A stretch of 64,000 bases of DNA, taken from VBDM01 sp964430565. Its GTDB lineage: Bacteria; Pseudomonadota; Gammaproteobacteria; Burkholderiales; SG8-39. The notes beneath the pieces were generated by a model. The model ran no database searches. It worked only from the letters and a program-made list of their open reading frames with translations, and was not told the DNA's origin. The stretch's first letter is position 1; each line of letters opens with the position of its first letter. The stretch is taken from the NCBI GenBank assembly GCA_964430565.1, contig CAYSFD010000015.1, positions 1-64,000 on the forward strand, given 5' to 3'. Shown piece by piece: positions 41,566 through 49,309 of the stretch. The translations under genes were made by a program, and so were the position numbers.

Positions 41566-43263
41566 TCAGCTCAGTCCCCAGACCGTCGACAGGTACTTCC
41601 AGTTGACGAAGTAGTAGAGCACGAACGCGACCAGGAACACCAGCGCGAACACGAAAGTTCCCGGCGCGGCGAAACCGGCGTGCCCGTGTCCGGTGATCGC
41701 CGTCGCGACCGGCATGCGCAGAACGCTGCCCTGCGTGCTATAGGCTCCGCCTTCGAGGCGCTTGCCCCACAGGAGCGAACCCACGGTGAGGAAAATGTAG
41801 ATCGTGCCGCCGACGATCGCCACCAGTCCGGCGACGCCCATGATGCCGAGCATCAGCCACACCGTGCCGGGAAATTCGTGGGGCAGCGCCGTGCCTGCGA
41901 AGGTGATGTCCCAGTGGCGGCGCGGCACGCCCAAGGTGCCTGCGCCCATCATCGCCACAACGAACACCGCCATGCCGAGACCGAACAGGTACGGCTGCCA
42001 CTTCGCCAGCCCCGGCATGATCACCTCACGGTTGAACAGGGTCGGCAGCAGGAAGTAGGTGAGCGCCATGAACGCGAGCGTGGTGCCGATCACCACCGTG
42101 GCGTGGAAGTGCCCCGGCACGTAGATGGTGTTGTGGATGAGCATGTTGAGCTGCTCGGTGCCCATCATCACGCCGGAAATGCCGCCGAGGAAGCCGAAGC
42201 CGAACAGCGAGATGAACATGCCCGAGAACACCGGGTTGCTCCAGGGCGCCTTGCGTACCCATTCGAACAATCCCTTGGTGTAGCCCTTCGCGCGCTGCGC
42301 CACCTCGATCGAGCCGGGGACGGTGAGGCCGTGGATCATGGAGGCGAGCACCGCCAGGTACATGGCGTAGCTGGTGTTGAACACCTTCCACTCTGTGCTC
42401 AGTCCCGGATCCGCCAGCAGGTGGTGGGCGCTGGCGAGCTGCAGGAAGAGGATATAAAGCAGGAACGCCACGCGCGAGACGCGCTCGGACATGGGCTTCG
42501 CGCCGAACACGATGGCGGCGATCGCGTACCACACCGCGACGTGCGCCGAGACGTTGATCTGCTGCGAGGAGTGGCCGAAGGCCCACCAGATGGTGCGGTA
42601 CATCAGCGGATCGATGAACTTGATGTAGCCGGTCGACCACAGGAAGGTCGGGATCAGGATGATCGCGCCCGAGGCGATGGTGAAGACGGCGATGATGCAG
42701 GCGGTGAGCGCGCCGAAGGTCACCAGCGGAATCGAGCCCTCGTAGGTCTTCTCGGCTTTGGCCACCACCAGCGTGCCCAGAAAAACGAAGCAGCCGATCA
42801 GCGCCCCCACCGCGAACAGGATCAGGCCGAGGTAGAAGGCCGGATGGCCGGGCAGCGGCACGTAGGAAGTAAACATCACCGACGAGGTGCCGGTGAACAC
42901 GGCCACGTTCACGGTCACCGCACCGATCAGCATGAGCGCGAAACCGAGCCAGGCCATGCGCGGGGTCGCCAGGCGCGACCTGAGCAGGGTCGAGGAGCAG
43001 AAATACAACACCGCGATCTCGAAAAAAATGATCCAGAACGCGAGCATGTCGAGGCCATGCACCGTCAGGGTCATGTAGAAGTTCTCGGCGTCGATCAGGT
43101 GCACCACCTGCCAGCGCGTCAGCAGGATGAGCAGCGCCAGAACGCCGCCCACCAGCAGTGATACCACCGCGGCGACGGCGTTCACCTTGATCAGCGTCTC
43201 GGCCGAGCGGTGGTACTGCAGGCCGGTGCGCGGGCAGGTCCGGAAAAGTGCGGTGGTTGCCAT
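41566..43263 (-). CDS. B-family heme-copper oxidase subunit I lacking the active-site Tyr (possible NO reductase)
   Basis: A 565-residue protein with about 13-14 helices that lines up along its length with ba3-type oxidase subunit I. Ligands are visible: low-spin heme His69 (TVHGLDML), CuB His231 (WWAFGHSSQQINVSAHV), CuB pair His280-His281 (SAHHLLADPG), and high- and low-spin heme His385 and His387 (VPGHFHATV). In ba3 the first CuB motif is GHPIVY, whose Tyr forms the His-Tyr cross-link; here the residue at that position is Gln235. Loss of this Tyr is a hallmark of NO-reducing members of the superfamily. Subunit II (CuA) is encoded 24 bp upstream and ctaB follows. It acts in the inner membrane; whether it reduces O2 or NO is inferred, not shown. 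Confidence 0.87.
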   Translation of the reverse strand: MATTALFRTCPRTGLQYHRSAETLIKVNAVAAVVSLLVGGVLALLILLTRWQVVHLIDAENFYMTLTVHGLDMLAFWIIFFEIAVLYFCSSTLLRSRLATPRMAWLGFALMLIGAVTVNVAVFTGTSSVMFTSYVPLPGHPAFYLGLILFAVGALIGCFVFLGTLVVAKAEKTYEGSIPLVTFGALTACIIAVFTIASGAIILIPTFLWSTGYIKFIDPLMYRTIWWAFGHSSQQINVSAHVAVWYAIAAIVFGAKPMSERVSRVAFLLYILFLQLASAHHLLADPGLSTEWKVFNTSYAMYLAVLASMIHGLTVPGSIEVAQRAKGYTKGLFEWVRKAPWSNPVFSGMFISLFGFGFLGGISGVMMGTEQLNMLIHNTIYVPGHFHATVVIGTTLAFMALTYFLLPTLFNREVIMPGLAKWQPYLFGLGMAVFVVAMMGAGTLGVPRRHWDITFAGTALPHEFPGTVWLMLGIMGVAGLVAIVGGTIYIFLTVGSLLWGKRLEGGAYSTQGSVLRMPVATAITGHGHAGFAAPGTFVFALVFLVAFVLYYFVNWKYLSTVWGLS

Positions 43264-43287
43264 GTTCGAGACTCCCCTATTTGACGC

Positions 43288-43827
43288 TCATTTCACATAG
43301 AGTCTGCTCACCATCGTGTGATGGTTGATGCCGCAGAACTCGTTGCAGATGATCGCGTAGGTGCCGGCGCGGTTGGGCGTGACCTTGATCACGTGCTCGT
43401 AGCCGGGCAGCACCTGGATGTTGATGTTCTCGGGCTGCAGCGAGAAGCCGTGCTGGTAGTCCATCGCGGTGAGGTGCAGGCGGTAGGTCTTGCCCTTCTC
43501 GAGCTCGAGGATCGGCCACCACTGCCACAGCCGCGCGATCAGGTAGACGTCGCTGTTTTCGGGAGGTTTCACCACCGGGATTTTCTGGTCGGTTTCCACC
43601 CGTACCGTGTACTGGTCGACCATCGCCTGCGCCTTCTTCGCGAACATGTCGGGGGTAGTGCGGTAGGTCTCGGCCGAGAGGTTTTGTTTTCCGTAGATGT
43701 GCCAGTACGGCATCATGAAAAACATTACCATGCACCACACGAAGGCAATCACGATCCATACCAGCTCGACGCTGTGGACCGGCTGTTTCCACCACAGTCG
43801 CTCGGAAGGCGGCAGTATGGCGCTCAT
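43288..43827 (-). CDS. Cytochrome oxidase subunit II with CuA centre
   Basis: A 179-residue protein with a single N-terminal helix (about 22-40) and a cupredoxin domain exposed to the periplasm. The complete CuA ligand set is present: His126 in MDYQHGFSLQ, then Cys161, Glu163, Cys165, His169 and Met172 in CNEFCGINHHTM. The aromatic patch RLWQWWPI for electron entry from a cytochrome c or cupredoxin is also conserved. The size fits the short ba3-type subunit II. It is encoded between a 54-residue helix protein and subunit I, with gaps of 22 and 24 bp. Confidence 0.92.
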   Translation of the reverse strand: MSAILPPSERLWWKQPVHSVELVWIVIAFVWCMVMFFMMPYWHIYGKQNLSAETYRTTPDMFAKKAQAMVDQYTVRVETDQKIPVVKPPENSDVYLIARLWQWWPILELEKGKTYRLHLTAMDYQHGFSLQPENINIQVLPGYEHVIKVTPNRAGTYAIICNEFCGINHHTMVSRLYVK

Positions 43828-43849
43828 TGGGAACCCTCCTTCGTTGGGG

Positions 43850-44014
43850 TCATTTCGCGATCGGAATGCCGACGATCTCCATCACGCCCCAGACGATGTA
43901 GATGACCGTCGGGACGGCGACGCCGAGAAACAGGAGCAGGAAAGGGTTCTCGAGGATCTGCTGCATCACCGGCACGCTTTCCTCGGCGGGCGCGGCCTGG
44001 ACGGGCTCAGCCAT
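43850..44014 (-). CDS. Single-helix small oxidase subunit-like protein
   Basis: A 54-residue protein with an Ala/Glu/Pro-rich N-terminus and one hydrophobic helix (about residues 26-47, LLLFLGVAVPTVIYIVWGVM). It is the first gene of the operon, 22 bp before subunit II. Tiny single-helix subunits (like subunit IIa of ba3 oxidase) are common beside B-family oxidases, which is the basis of the call. Start ATG 44014 lies 60 bp from the nearest TTGAT-type box, a spacing compatible with an activator site. Confidence 0.7.
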   Translation of the reverse strand: MAEPVQAAPAEESVPVMQQILENPFLLLFLGVAVPTVIYIVWGVMEIVGIPIAK

Positions 44015-44073
44015 GGCGTCTCTCCTTCTGGGGTTCGTGAGCGCGAATCTACGCACCGATGACCGGAAAAAAT

Positions 44074-44087
44074 TTGATGTAAATTAA
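44074..44087. promoter_or_regulatory. Crp/Fnr-type box 1 (TTGAT-GTAA-ATTAA)
   Basis: The dyad TTGATGTAAATTAA matches the Anr/Dnr/Fnr consensus TTGAT-N4-ATCAA at nine of ten half-site positions. It lies 60 bp upstream of the 54-residue subunit gene. If it acts as a class II site, transcription of the oxidase operon would start near 44039, leaving a leader of about 25 nt. Confidence 0.6.
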
Positions 44088-44114
44088 GGTTTCGGAGGCT
44101 GACCGGGGTCGGAT

Positions 44115-44128
44115 TTGATGTAGGTCAA
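44115..44128. promoter_or_regulatory. Crp/Fnr-type box 2 (TTGAT-GTAG-GTCAA)
   Basis: The dyad TTGATGTAGGTCAA has the half-sites TTGAT and GTCAA, one mismatch from the TTGAT-N4-ATCAA consensus. It lies 41 bp from box 1 centre to centre, about four helical turns, inside the divergent region between the oxidase operon and the cytochrome b fusion gene. Confidence 0.62.
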
Positions 44129-44251
44129 AGTTGGCGCGGTTCGCCGCGGTCCTTTCGTGGGCCATTCGTCGCGCCGGCTACCCGTCTCGTCAGACCGGGT
44201 GGCCCTGTTCGCGCAACGGGAATGCGGCGAACCCGGCTGCGTCCGAGTTTC

Positions 44252-44265
44252 CTGATGTGAGTCAA
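44252..44265. promoter_or_regulatory. Crp/Fnr-type box 3 (CTGAT-GTGA-GTCAA)
   Basis: The dyad CTGATGTGAGTCAA resembles boxes 1 and 2 and shares GTCAA with box 2. It is centred about 37 bp upstream of the fusion gene start at 44296. That is very close for a class II activator site unless translation starts further in (ATG 44362) or the leader is very short. Confidence 0.5.
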
Positions 44266-44295
44266 ATTGCAGCCGGGAGCCGGCTGCTATGCTTG

Positions 44296-46218
44296 ATGCT
44301 TCATGAAAATTCCGCCCCGCCGGTGCTGAAGCGCGTCCAGTCCTCGGGCCAGTGGCTGTTTATGAAAGCGGAAGGCGCGTTCAACGCCGCCTTCGGCGAC
44401 CGGCTCAACCCGCTCTACTACCTTGGCGCGATCAGCTACTGGATGCTGTGGGTGGTGATGGCGAGCGGCCTTTACCTCTACGTGTTCTACCGCACCGGCG
44501 TGGACACGACTTACGCCTCCGTCGAAGACTTGACCCACGCCCAATGGTACGCGGGCGGCGTGATGCGCAGCCTGCACCGCTATGCCTCGGACGCGATGGT
44601 GCTGACGATGCTGCTGCATCTCGTGCGGAATTTCGTCTTTGACCGCTACCGCAGTTTCCGCACCTTTTCCTGGATCACAGGCGTGGTTCTGCTGTGGCTG
44701 GTGTACGCCTCCGGTGTGAACGGCTATATGCTGCCCTGGGACCGGCTCGCGCAATTCGTGGTGACGGCCACCGCGGAATGGTTCGACGGGCTGCCGGTGT
44801 TCCGTGGCGTTCTCGTACGCAATTTTATTTTTCCAGAGGCGATCAGCGACCGGTTCTTCTCGCTGCTCAGCTTCCTGCACATCGGCATTCCGCTCGCGGC
44901 GCTGGCGGTGCTATGGGTGCACACTCAGAGTGTTCCGCGCGCGAAGACCATGCCGCCGTGGCCGATCGCGTTAGCCGCGCTCGGTACGCTGCTCGTGCTT
45001 TCTCTCGCCAAGCCGGCGCTTTCGCAGGGCCCGGCCGATCTCAATCGGGTTCCACTCGAGCTCGACCTCGACTGGTTCTATCTCGCTGCATATCCGCTGA
45101 TTTACAGCTGGTCACCGCAAAAGTTGTGGCTGCTGGTCGGCGGCTTCACTGTCCTGTTACTGCTCGCGCCGTGGCTGCCGCCGAAGCGCAAAACCCGTGA
45201 AGCGGCGCTGCAGATCACGATTTACCCTGGCAATCGGACGGTAAGCGCGTGGGAAGGCGAAACCGTGCTCAACGCCGCCCTGCGCCAGGGCGTACCGCTC
45301 CCGTTTGAGTGCCGCAACGGCGGCTGCGCCGTGTGCAAGTGCGCATTGCTGAACGGCGAGCTCGACTACGGCATCTATCAGAAGTCGGCGCTGTCCGACG
45401 CCGAGCGTGCCGCCGGGAAGTTCCTCTCCTGCTGCGCCACGGCGCTCTCGGATATCGAGGTCGAGTACGAGGAAGGGGCGGCGCAACGCGAGCCCGCCAG
45501 GCACTATACGGCGCGCGTCGAGCGGCTGGAGCGCCTCGCGCACGACGTGATGCTGGTCGGGCTGCGGCTGGAAGGCGGCGAGCGCATCCGCTTCGAAGCC
45601 GGGCAGTTCATCAACTTCATCCTCGAGGACGGCGAGCGGCGCGCGTACTCCTTCACCACCGCGCCGCAGGAAACCGATACGGTCGAGCTGCACATTCGTC
45701 TCGTTCCCGGCGGACGCTTCACCCCCCACGTGTTCAATGATATGAAGATCGGCGACGCAGTGCGCTTCGAAGGTCCTCTCGGGTATTCGGCCATCCGCGA
45801 CGGCGGCACGCCGCTGATTCTCGTCGCCGGCGCGACCGGCTTCGCCCCGGTGAAGAGCGTGCTCGAGCACGCATTCCGCGCGGGCTTCAGGCGCAAGCTG
45901 ATCTTTTACTGGGGCGTGCGCCGACGCCGCGACCTGTACATGGCCGGGCTGCCGGAGCGCTGGCAGCGCGAACACGACAACTTCCGGTTCATTCCGGTGC
46001 TGTCGGAGCCGGCGCCCGAGGACGACTGGAACGGACGCACCGGACTCGTCCACGAGGCGATCCTCGCGGACTTTCCCAGCCTTTCGGGCCACGAAATTTA
46101 CGCCTGCGGCTCGGTGAAGATGGTGGAGGTGGCGCGGCCCGCATTCATCGCGCAGGGACTCGCCGAGGACGCCTGCTTCTCGGATGCCTTTCTGCCCGCG
46201 GCGCGGCAGCCGGTCTGA
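44296..46218 (+). CDS. Cytochrome b - [2Fe-2S] ferredoxin - FAD/NAD(P)H reductase fusion
   Basis: A 640-residue three-module protein. Residues 35-295 resemble bc/b6f cytochrome b with two bis-His heme pairs spaced by 14: His94/His108 (SLHRYASDA, LLHLVRNF) and His195/His209 (FLHIGIPL, WVHTQ). The PEWY region has become LDWFYL. Residues 305-395 form a plant-type ferredoxin with Cys339, Cys344, Cys347 (ECRNGGCAVCKC) and a fourth Cys at 379 or 380. Residues 400-640 are an FNR module: RAYSF binds FAD and GATGFAPVKS binds NAD(P). Electrons could pass between NAD(P)H and the membrane hemes or quinone. The frame is open back to a TTG at 44131, but ATG 44296 fits the cytochrome b N-terminus better. 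It is divergent from the oxidase operon. Confidence 0.85.
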   Translation: MLHENSAPPVLKRVQSSGQWLFMKAEGAFNAAFGDRLNPLYYLGAISYWMLWVVMASGLYLYVFYRTGVDTTYASVEDLTHAQWYAGGVMRSLHRYASDAMVLTMLLHLVRNFVFDRYRSFRTFSWITGVVLLWLVYASGVNGYMLPWDRLAQFVVTATAEWFDGLPVFRGVLVRNFIFPEAISDRFFSLLSFLHIGIPLAALAVLWVHTQSVPRAKTMPPWPIALAALGTLLVLSLAKPALSQGPADLNRVPLELDLDWFYLAAYPLIYSWSPQKLWLLVGGFTVLLLLAPWLPPKRKTREAALQITIYPGNRTVSAWEGETVLNAALRQGVPLPFECRNGGCAVCKCALLNGELDYGIYQKSALSDAERAAGKFLSCCATALSDIEVEYEEGAAQREPARHYTARVERLERLAHDVMLVGLRLEGGERIRFEAGQFINFILEDGERRAYSFTTAPQETDTVELHIRLVPGGRFTPHVFNDMKIGDAVRFEGPLGYSAIRDGGTPLILVAGATGFAPVKSVLEHAFRAGFRRKLIFYWGVRRRRDLYMAGLPERWQREHDNFRFIPVLSEPAPEDDWNGRTGLVHEAILADFPSLSGHEIYACGSVKMVEVARPAFIAQGLAEDACFSDAFLPAARQPV

Positions 46219-46289
46219 GCCGGGCCGGTCGACGCGCACCGCGCCACGGGGTCAACGGGGTCGCGGCGCGCGGCGTTGTTCCGTGTGCC

Positions 46290-46895
46290 ATGCCGCGCCT
46301 CGCCTGCCCGGAAGAGCCTCGCAGCACGCTGCACGTCGTGCAGCGCGGTCTCGCGCGCTCGGCCTGCTTCTCCTGCGCACGCGACCGCGCGGCCTACCTC
46401 GAGGCGTTGCGCGACTGCGCCGCCCGCGCCGGATGCGCCGTCCACGCCTGGGCGCTGATGGGCAACCACGTGCACCTGCTCCTCACTTCCGTGCGCGCGG
46501 GCGGGGCGGCGCGTCTGATGCCGGAGATTGCGGCGCGCTACGCGCACTACCTGGCGGCGGCCTACGGTCACGAGGAAGCGCTGTGGGAGGAGCCCTATGA
46601 CGCCACGCCCGCCTATGCGCGGGCGCATCTGCTTTCCTGCATGCGCTATATCGAGGAGAACCCGGTGCGCGCGGGACTCGCCGCGCATCCGGGCGCGTAC
46701 CCCTGGTCGAGCTACCGGGCCAACGCACTCGGCGAGGACAGCGCTCTGGTCACGCCGCACCCGCACTATTACTCGCTCGGGCGCTCGCCGGAGGCCCGGC
46801 GCGCGGCGTATGTGGCGCTGTTCGCCCAAGCGGTGCGCGTAGATCGGGGGCGGGGATCGCGGCCGTCGAAGGCGGAAGAATCGCGGCGCGAATAG
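46290..46895 (+). CDS. REP-associated tyrosine transposase (RAYT, Y1 family)
   Basis: A 201-residue protein. The HUH motif is NHVHLLLT within WALMGNHVHLLL near residue 55, and the catalytic Tyr is probably that in CMRYIEENPVRAGL near residue 114. The N-terminus LHVVQRGLARSACF and the later YPWSSYRAN motif are RAYT hallmarks. RAYTs are single-copy domesticated relatives of IS200/IS605 transposases that mobilise REP hairpins. No IS ends are visible. It starts 71 bp after the fusion gene, and REP-like hairpins occur at 27457 and 47909. Confidence 0.87.
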   Translation: MPRLACPEEPRSTLHVVQRGLARSACFSCARDRAAYLEALRDCAARAGCAVHAWALMGNHVHLLLTSVRAGGAARLMPEIAARYAHYLAAAYGHEEALWEEPYDATPAYARAHLLSCMRYIEENPVRAGLAAHPGAYPWSSYRANALGEDSALVTPHPHYYSLGRSPEARRAAYVALFAQAVRVDRGRGSRPSKAEESRRE

Positions 46896-46955
46896 CGGCT
46901 ACTATGGGCGCCCGGACTCTGCGAGGACATCGAGCTCTGGTAGCGCCCCTGTGTC

Positions 46956-47903
46956 ATGGAGCACAAGCACATTCTCGTCATCGGCGCCGGTGCGATAGGC
47001 GGCTTGTACGCGGCCTACCTCGCGAAGGTGGCCGACGTCACGGTGTTCGACACGAACCAAGCACACGTCGAGGCGATACGCCGGCACGGCCTTGCATTGA
47101 CGGGCCGCACCGAATCGGTGACGAAGCTCCCTGCCTTCGCGCATGCAGCGGAGATGGGACCGCGCAGGTTCGACGCGGCGATCTTTCTCGTGAAGTCGCA
47201 GGCGACCGAAGCCGCGTTTCATTCCATCCATCCGGTTCTCGAAGGGCGGCCCGTGCTCGTGACTTTCCAGAACGGCATGGGGAACGAGGAAACGCTGGCG
47301 CGGCTCACGGACTTCGACGTCGCGCACGGAGTCTCGTTCGAAGCGGCGCGTTACGAGGGCCCGGGGCGAGTGCATCACCTCGTCCACGGCGAGGATTCCT
47401 GGTTGGGGCCGGCGCGCGGCAAGGTCGAATCGGTCGCGTGGCTGGGCGAGCTGATGACGCGTTCCGGGCTTCCCACCCGCGTCGTCGCCGATCCGCGCGG
47501 CGCGATCTGGGGCAAATTCATCTTCAACAGCGTGATGAACCCGATCGGGGCGATCGTGCGGGGCGTGAATGCGGCTCGCTACGACGTGCCCGAAATGCGC
47601 GCGCTGATCGACGACATGGCGGCCGAGTGCGTGCGCGTCGCCGAGGCGCAGGGCATCAAGTTAGAATTCGAACCGATGTACCTGGTGAAGAAGTTCCGCT
47701 CCGGGCAGGCGCCGCTCACGAAACACGCCGGATCGATGGCGCAGGACATCGAGGCCGGCCGCGAGACCGAGCTGGAGGCGGTGACCGGCTACGTGGTCAG
47801 GAAAGCCAAGGAGCTCGGCGTACCGGTGCCGGTGACGGAGAGCGTATACAGGATGGCGAAGGGTGTAGAGTACGCGGCCAAGGCGAAACGCGAAGCTGGG
47901 TGA
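46956..47903 (+). CDS. panE: 2-dehydropantoate 2-reductase (ketopantoate reductase)
   Basis: A 315-residue protein with an N-terminal NADP-binding motif ILVIGAGAIGGLYAAYLA, the VTFQNGMGNEE motif in the middle and a helical C-terminal domain with the conserved Lys-Asn region in IWGKFIFNSVMNPIGAI. The family reduces ketopantoate to pantoate for coenzyme A synthesis; paralogues serve other 2-oxo acids, so panE is a family-level name. It is followed by a hairpin at 47909 and a Bug receptor gene at 47953. Confidence 0.85.
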   Translation: MEHKHILVIGAGAIGGLYAAYLAKVADVTVFDTNQAHVEAIRRHGLALTGRTESVTKLPAFAHAAEMGPRRFDAAIFLVKSQATEAAFHSIHPVLEGRPVLVTFQNGMGNEETLARLTDFDVAHGVSFEAARYEGPGRVHHLVHGEDSWLGPARGKVESVAWLGELMTRSGLPTRVVADPRGAIWGKFIFNSVMNPIGAIVRGVNAARYDVPEMRALIDDMAAECVRVAEAQGIKLEFEPMYLVKKFRSGQAPLTKHAGSMAQDIEAGRETELEAVTGYVVRKAKELGVPVPVTESVYRMAKGVEYAAKAKREAG

Positions 47904-47908
47904 CTGTT

Positions 47909-47932
47909 TCCCCTCCTTGGATAAGGAGGGGA
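47909..47932. terminator. Hairpin after panE (REP-like)
   Basis: TCCCCTCCTT-GGAT-AAGGAGGGGA forms a perfect 10-bp stem with a 4-nt loop just after the panE stop. It lacks a long T tract, so it may stabilise mRNA rather than end it. It is closely related to the hairpin at 27457-27478 (CCCCTCCTC-GAAT-GAGGAGGGG). Confidence 0.65.
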
Positions 47933-47952
47933 TAGAAACTCAGGGAGAAACG

Positions 47953-48909
47953 ATGAACATACCGAGATTCCTGGCAGTCATTGCGCTGTGCGCCGCCGCA
48001 GGTAGCGCCCTCGCCCAAACCTATCCCTCTAAGTCGATCCGCATCGTCGTCGGCTTCCCGCCCGGAGGCGGCAACGACATCATCGCCCGGCTGGTCGGCG
48101 CGAAGATGCAGGAAACCTGGGGCCAGTCGGTGGTGATCGACAACCGGCCGGGCGCTGCGTCCATCATTGCCGCCGAGCACGTGGCGAAGAGCGCGCCCGA
48201 CGGCTACACGCTGCTCGTCAACGCCACCGGCGGCATGTCGGTCAACCCGGTGCTGTATACGAAGCTCCCGTACGACTCGCTCAAGGACTTCGTCCCGATC
48301 AGCATGGTCGGGTCGTTTCCGCTGGTGCTCATCGTGAATCCTTCGGTGCCGGCGAACTCGGTGCCGGAGCTGGTCGCGTACGCCAAGGCGAACCCGGGCA
48401 AGCTCAACTACAGTTCGGGCTCGAGCGCTTTCCAGGTCGCGACCGAGATGTTCAAGCAGATGACCGGCGCTGACATGAGGCACATTCCCTACAAGGGCAG
48501 CGCGGCTTCGATCACCGCGGTGATCGCCGGCGACGTGCATATGACGATCGTGGACGCGCCGCCGCTCATGCCCCAGATCAAGGCGGGGAAGGTTACGGCT
48601 CTCGCGGTTACGTCAGCGCAGCGCTCGAAGGGCTTACCCGAGGTGCCCACCGTCGCAGAGTCGGTGCCCGGCTACGAGATGGTGCTGTGGATCGGCATGT
48701 TCGCCCCGGCGGGCACGCCGCGCGAGATCGCCGCCAAGCTCAACGCCGAGGTGGTGCGCATCGTGAAGCTCCCGGACATCCGCGAGAAGCTCCACGCGAT
48801 GGACGTCGATCCGCTCGGCAACACCCCCGAGGAGGTCTCCGAGTGGATCCGGCGGGAGATCGCGAAGTACGGCCCGGTGGTAAAGGCGGCGAACATCAAG
48901 GCGGAGTAA
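47953..48909 (+). CDS. TctC/Bug family periplasmic solute receptor
   Basis: A 318-residue protein with a signal peptide (ending AAGSALA) and the Bug signature: KSIRIVVGFPPGGGNDIIAR, VVIDNRPGAASIIAAEHVA and SAPDGYTLLVN. These proteins capture small carboxylates or other metabolites for TTT-type transporters or sensors and are expanded in Burkholderiales. A GGGAG site precedes ATG 47953. It follows panE by 49 bp and no membrane subunits are nearby, so it is an orphan receptor. Confidence 0.92.
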   Translation: MNIPRFLAVIALCAAAGSALAQTYPSKSIRIVVGFPPGGGNDIIARLVGAKMQETWGQSVVIDNRPGAASIIAAEHVAKSAPDGYTLLVNATGGMSVNPVLYTKLPYDSLKDFVPISMVGSFPLVLIVNPSVPANSVPELVAYAKANPGKLNYSSGSSAFQVATEMFKQMTGADMRHIPYKGSAASITAVIAGDVHMTIVDAPPLMPQIKAGKVTALAVTSAQRSKGLPEVPTVAESVPGYEMVLWIGMFAPAGTPREIAAKLNAEVVRIVKLPDIREKLHAMDVDPLGNTPEEVSEWIRREIAKYGPVVKAANIKAE

Positions 48910-48950
48910 AGGCCGCTAGCTACTCCTCACAACCCTGGCAGACTTCCCCC

Positions 48951-49295
48951 TTGAATACCGATACCATCAAATCCAGCCGCAAGGCGCAGATCGACGCTCT
49001 TCTTCTGAAACTCCCGGGCGTCAGCGCAAGAAAAATCAACGGCCTCGACGCCTACTTCGTCAGCGACAGGATGTTCGCCTGCATCAGCGGCGAGGGCGTC
49101 GGATTGCGCCTGCCCGCTGCCGCCGCGACCGAATTGCACTTCTCCATGGACGGTGTCGTCCCGTTTGCGCCCGGCGGCACGGCGAGCACGCGGGAATGGA
49201 TACAGATCAATCGCGCCGACGCGGCCGACTACGAGAAGGACCTCGAGTTGTTTCGGGCCTCGCTCGAGTTCGTGAAGGCCGGCCGGGTCCGCTAG
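48951..49295 (+). CDS. TfoX N-terminal domain-like small protein
   Basis: A 114-residue protein, start taken as TTG 48951 because the conserved domain begins a few residues later (KAQIDALLLKLPGVSARKIN). The GLDAYFVSDRMFACISGEGV strand pattern resembles the TfoX/Sxy N-terminal fold or YjbR-like folds. It may be co-transcribed with the Bug gene 41 bp upstream, though that is probably accidental. Function not known; the assignment is tentative. Confidence 0.6.
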   Translation: MNTDTIKSSRKAQIDALLLKLPGVSARKINGLDAYFVSDRMFACISGEGVGLRLPAAAATELHFSMDGVVPFAPGGTASTREWIQINRADAADYEKDLELFRASLEFVKAGRVR

Positions 49296-49309
49296 GTCGG
49301 CGGATAAGC

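Noticed and set aside
44131..44295. TTG-initiated 55-residue extension of the cytochrome b fusion
   Set aside because: It has no cytochrome b homology, reads through the regulatory boxes and lacks a ribosome binding site.
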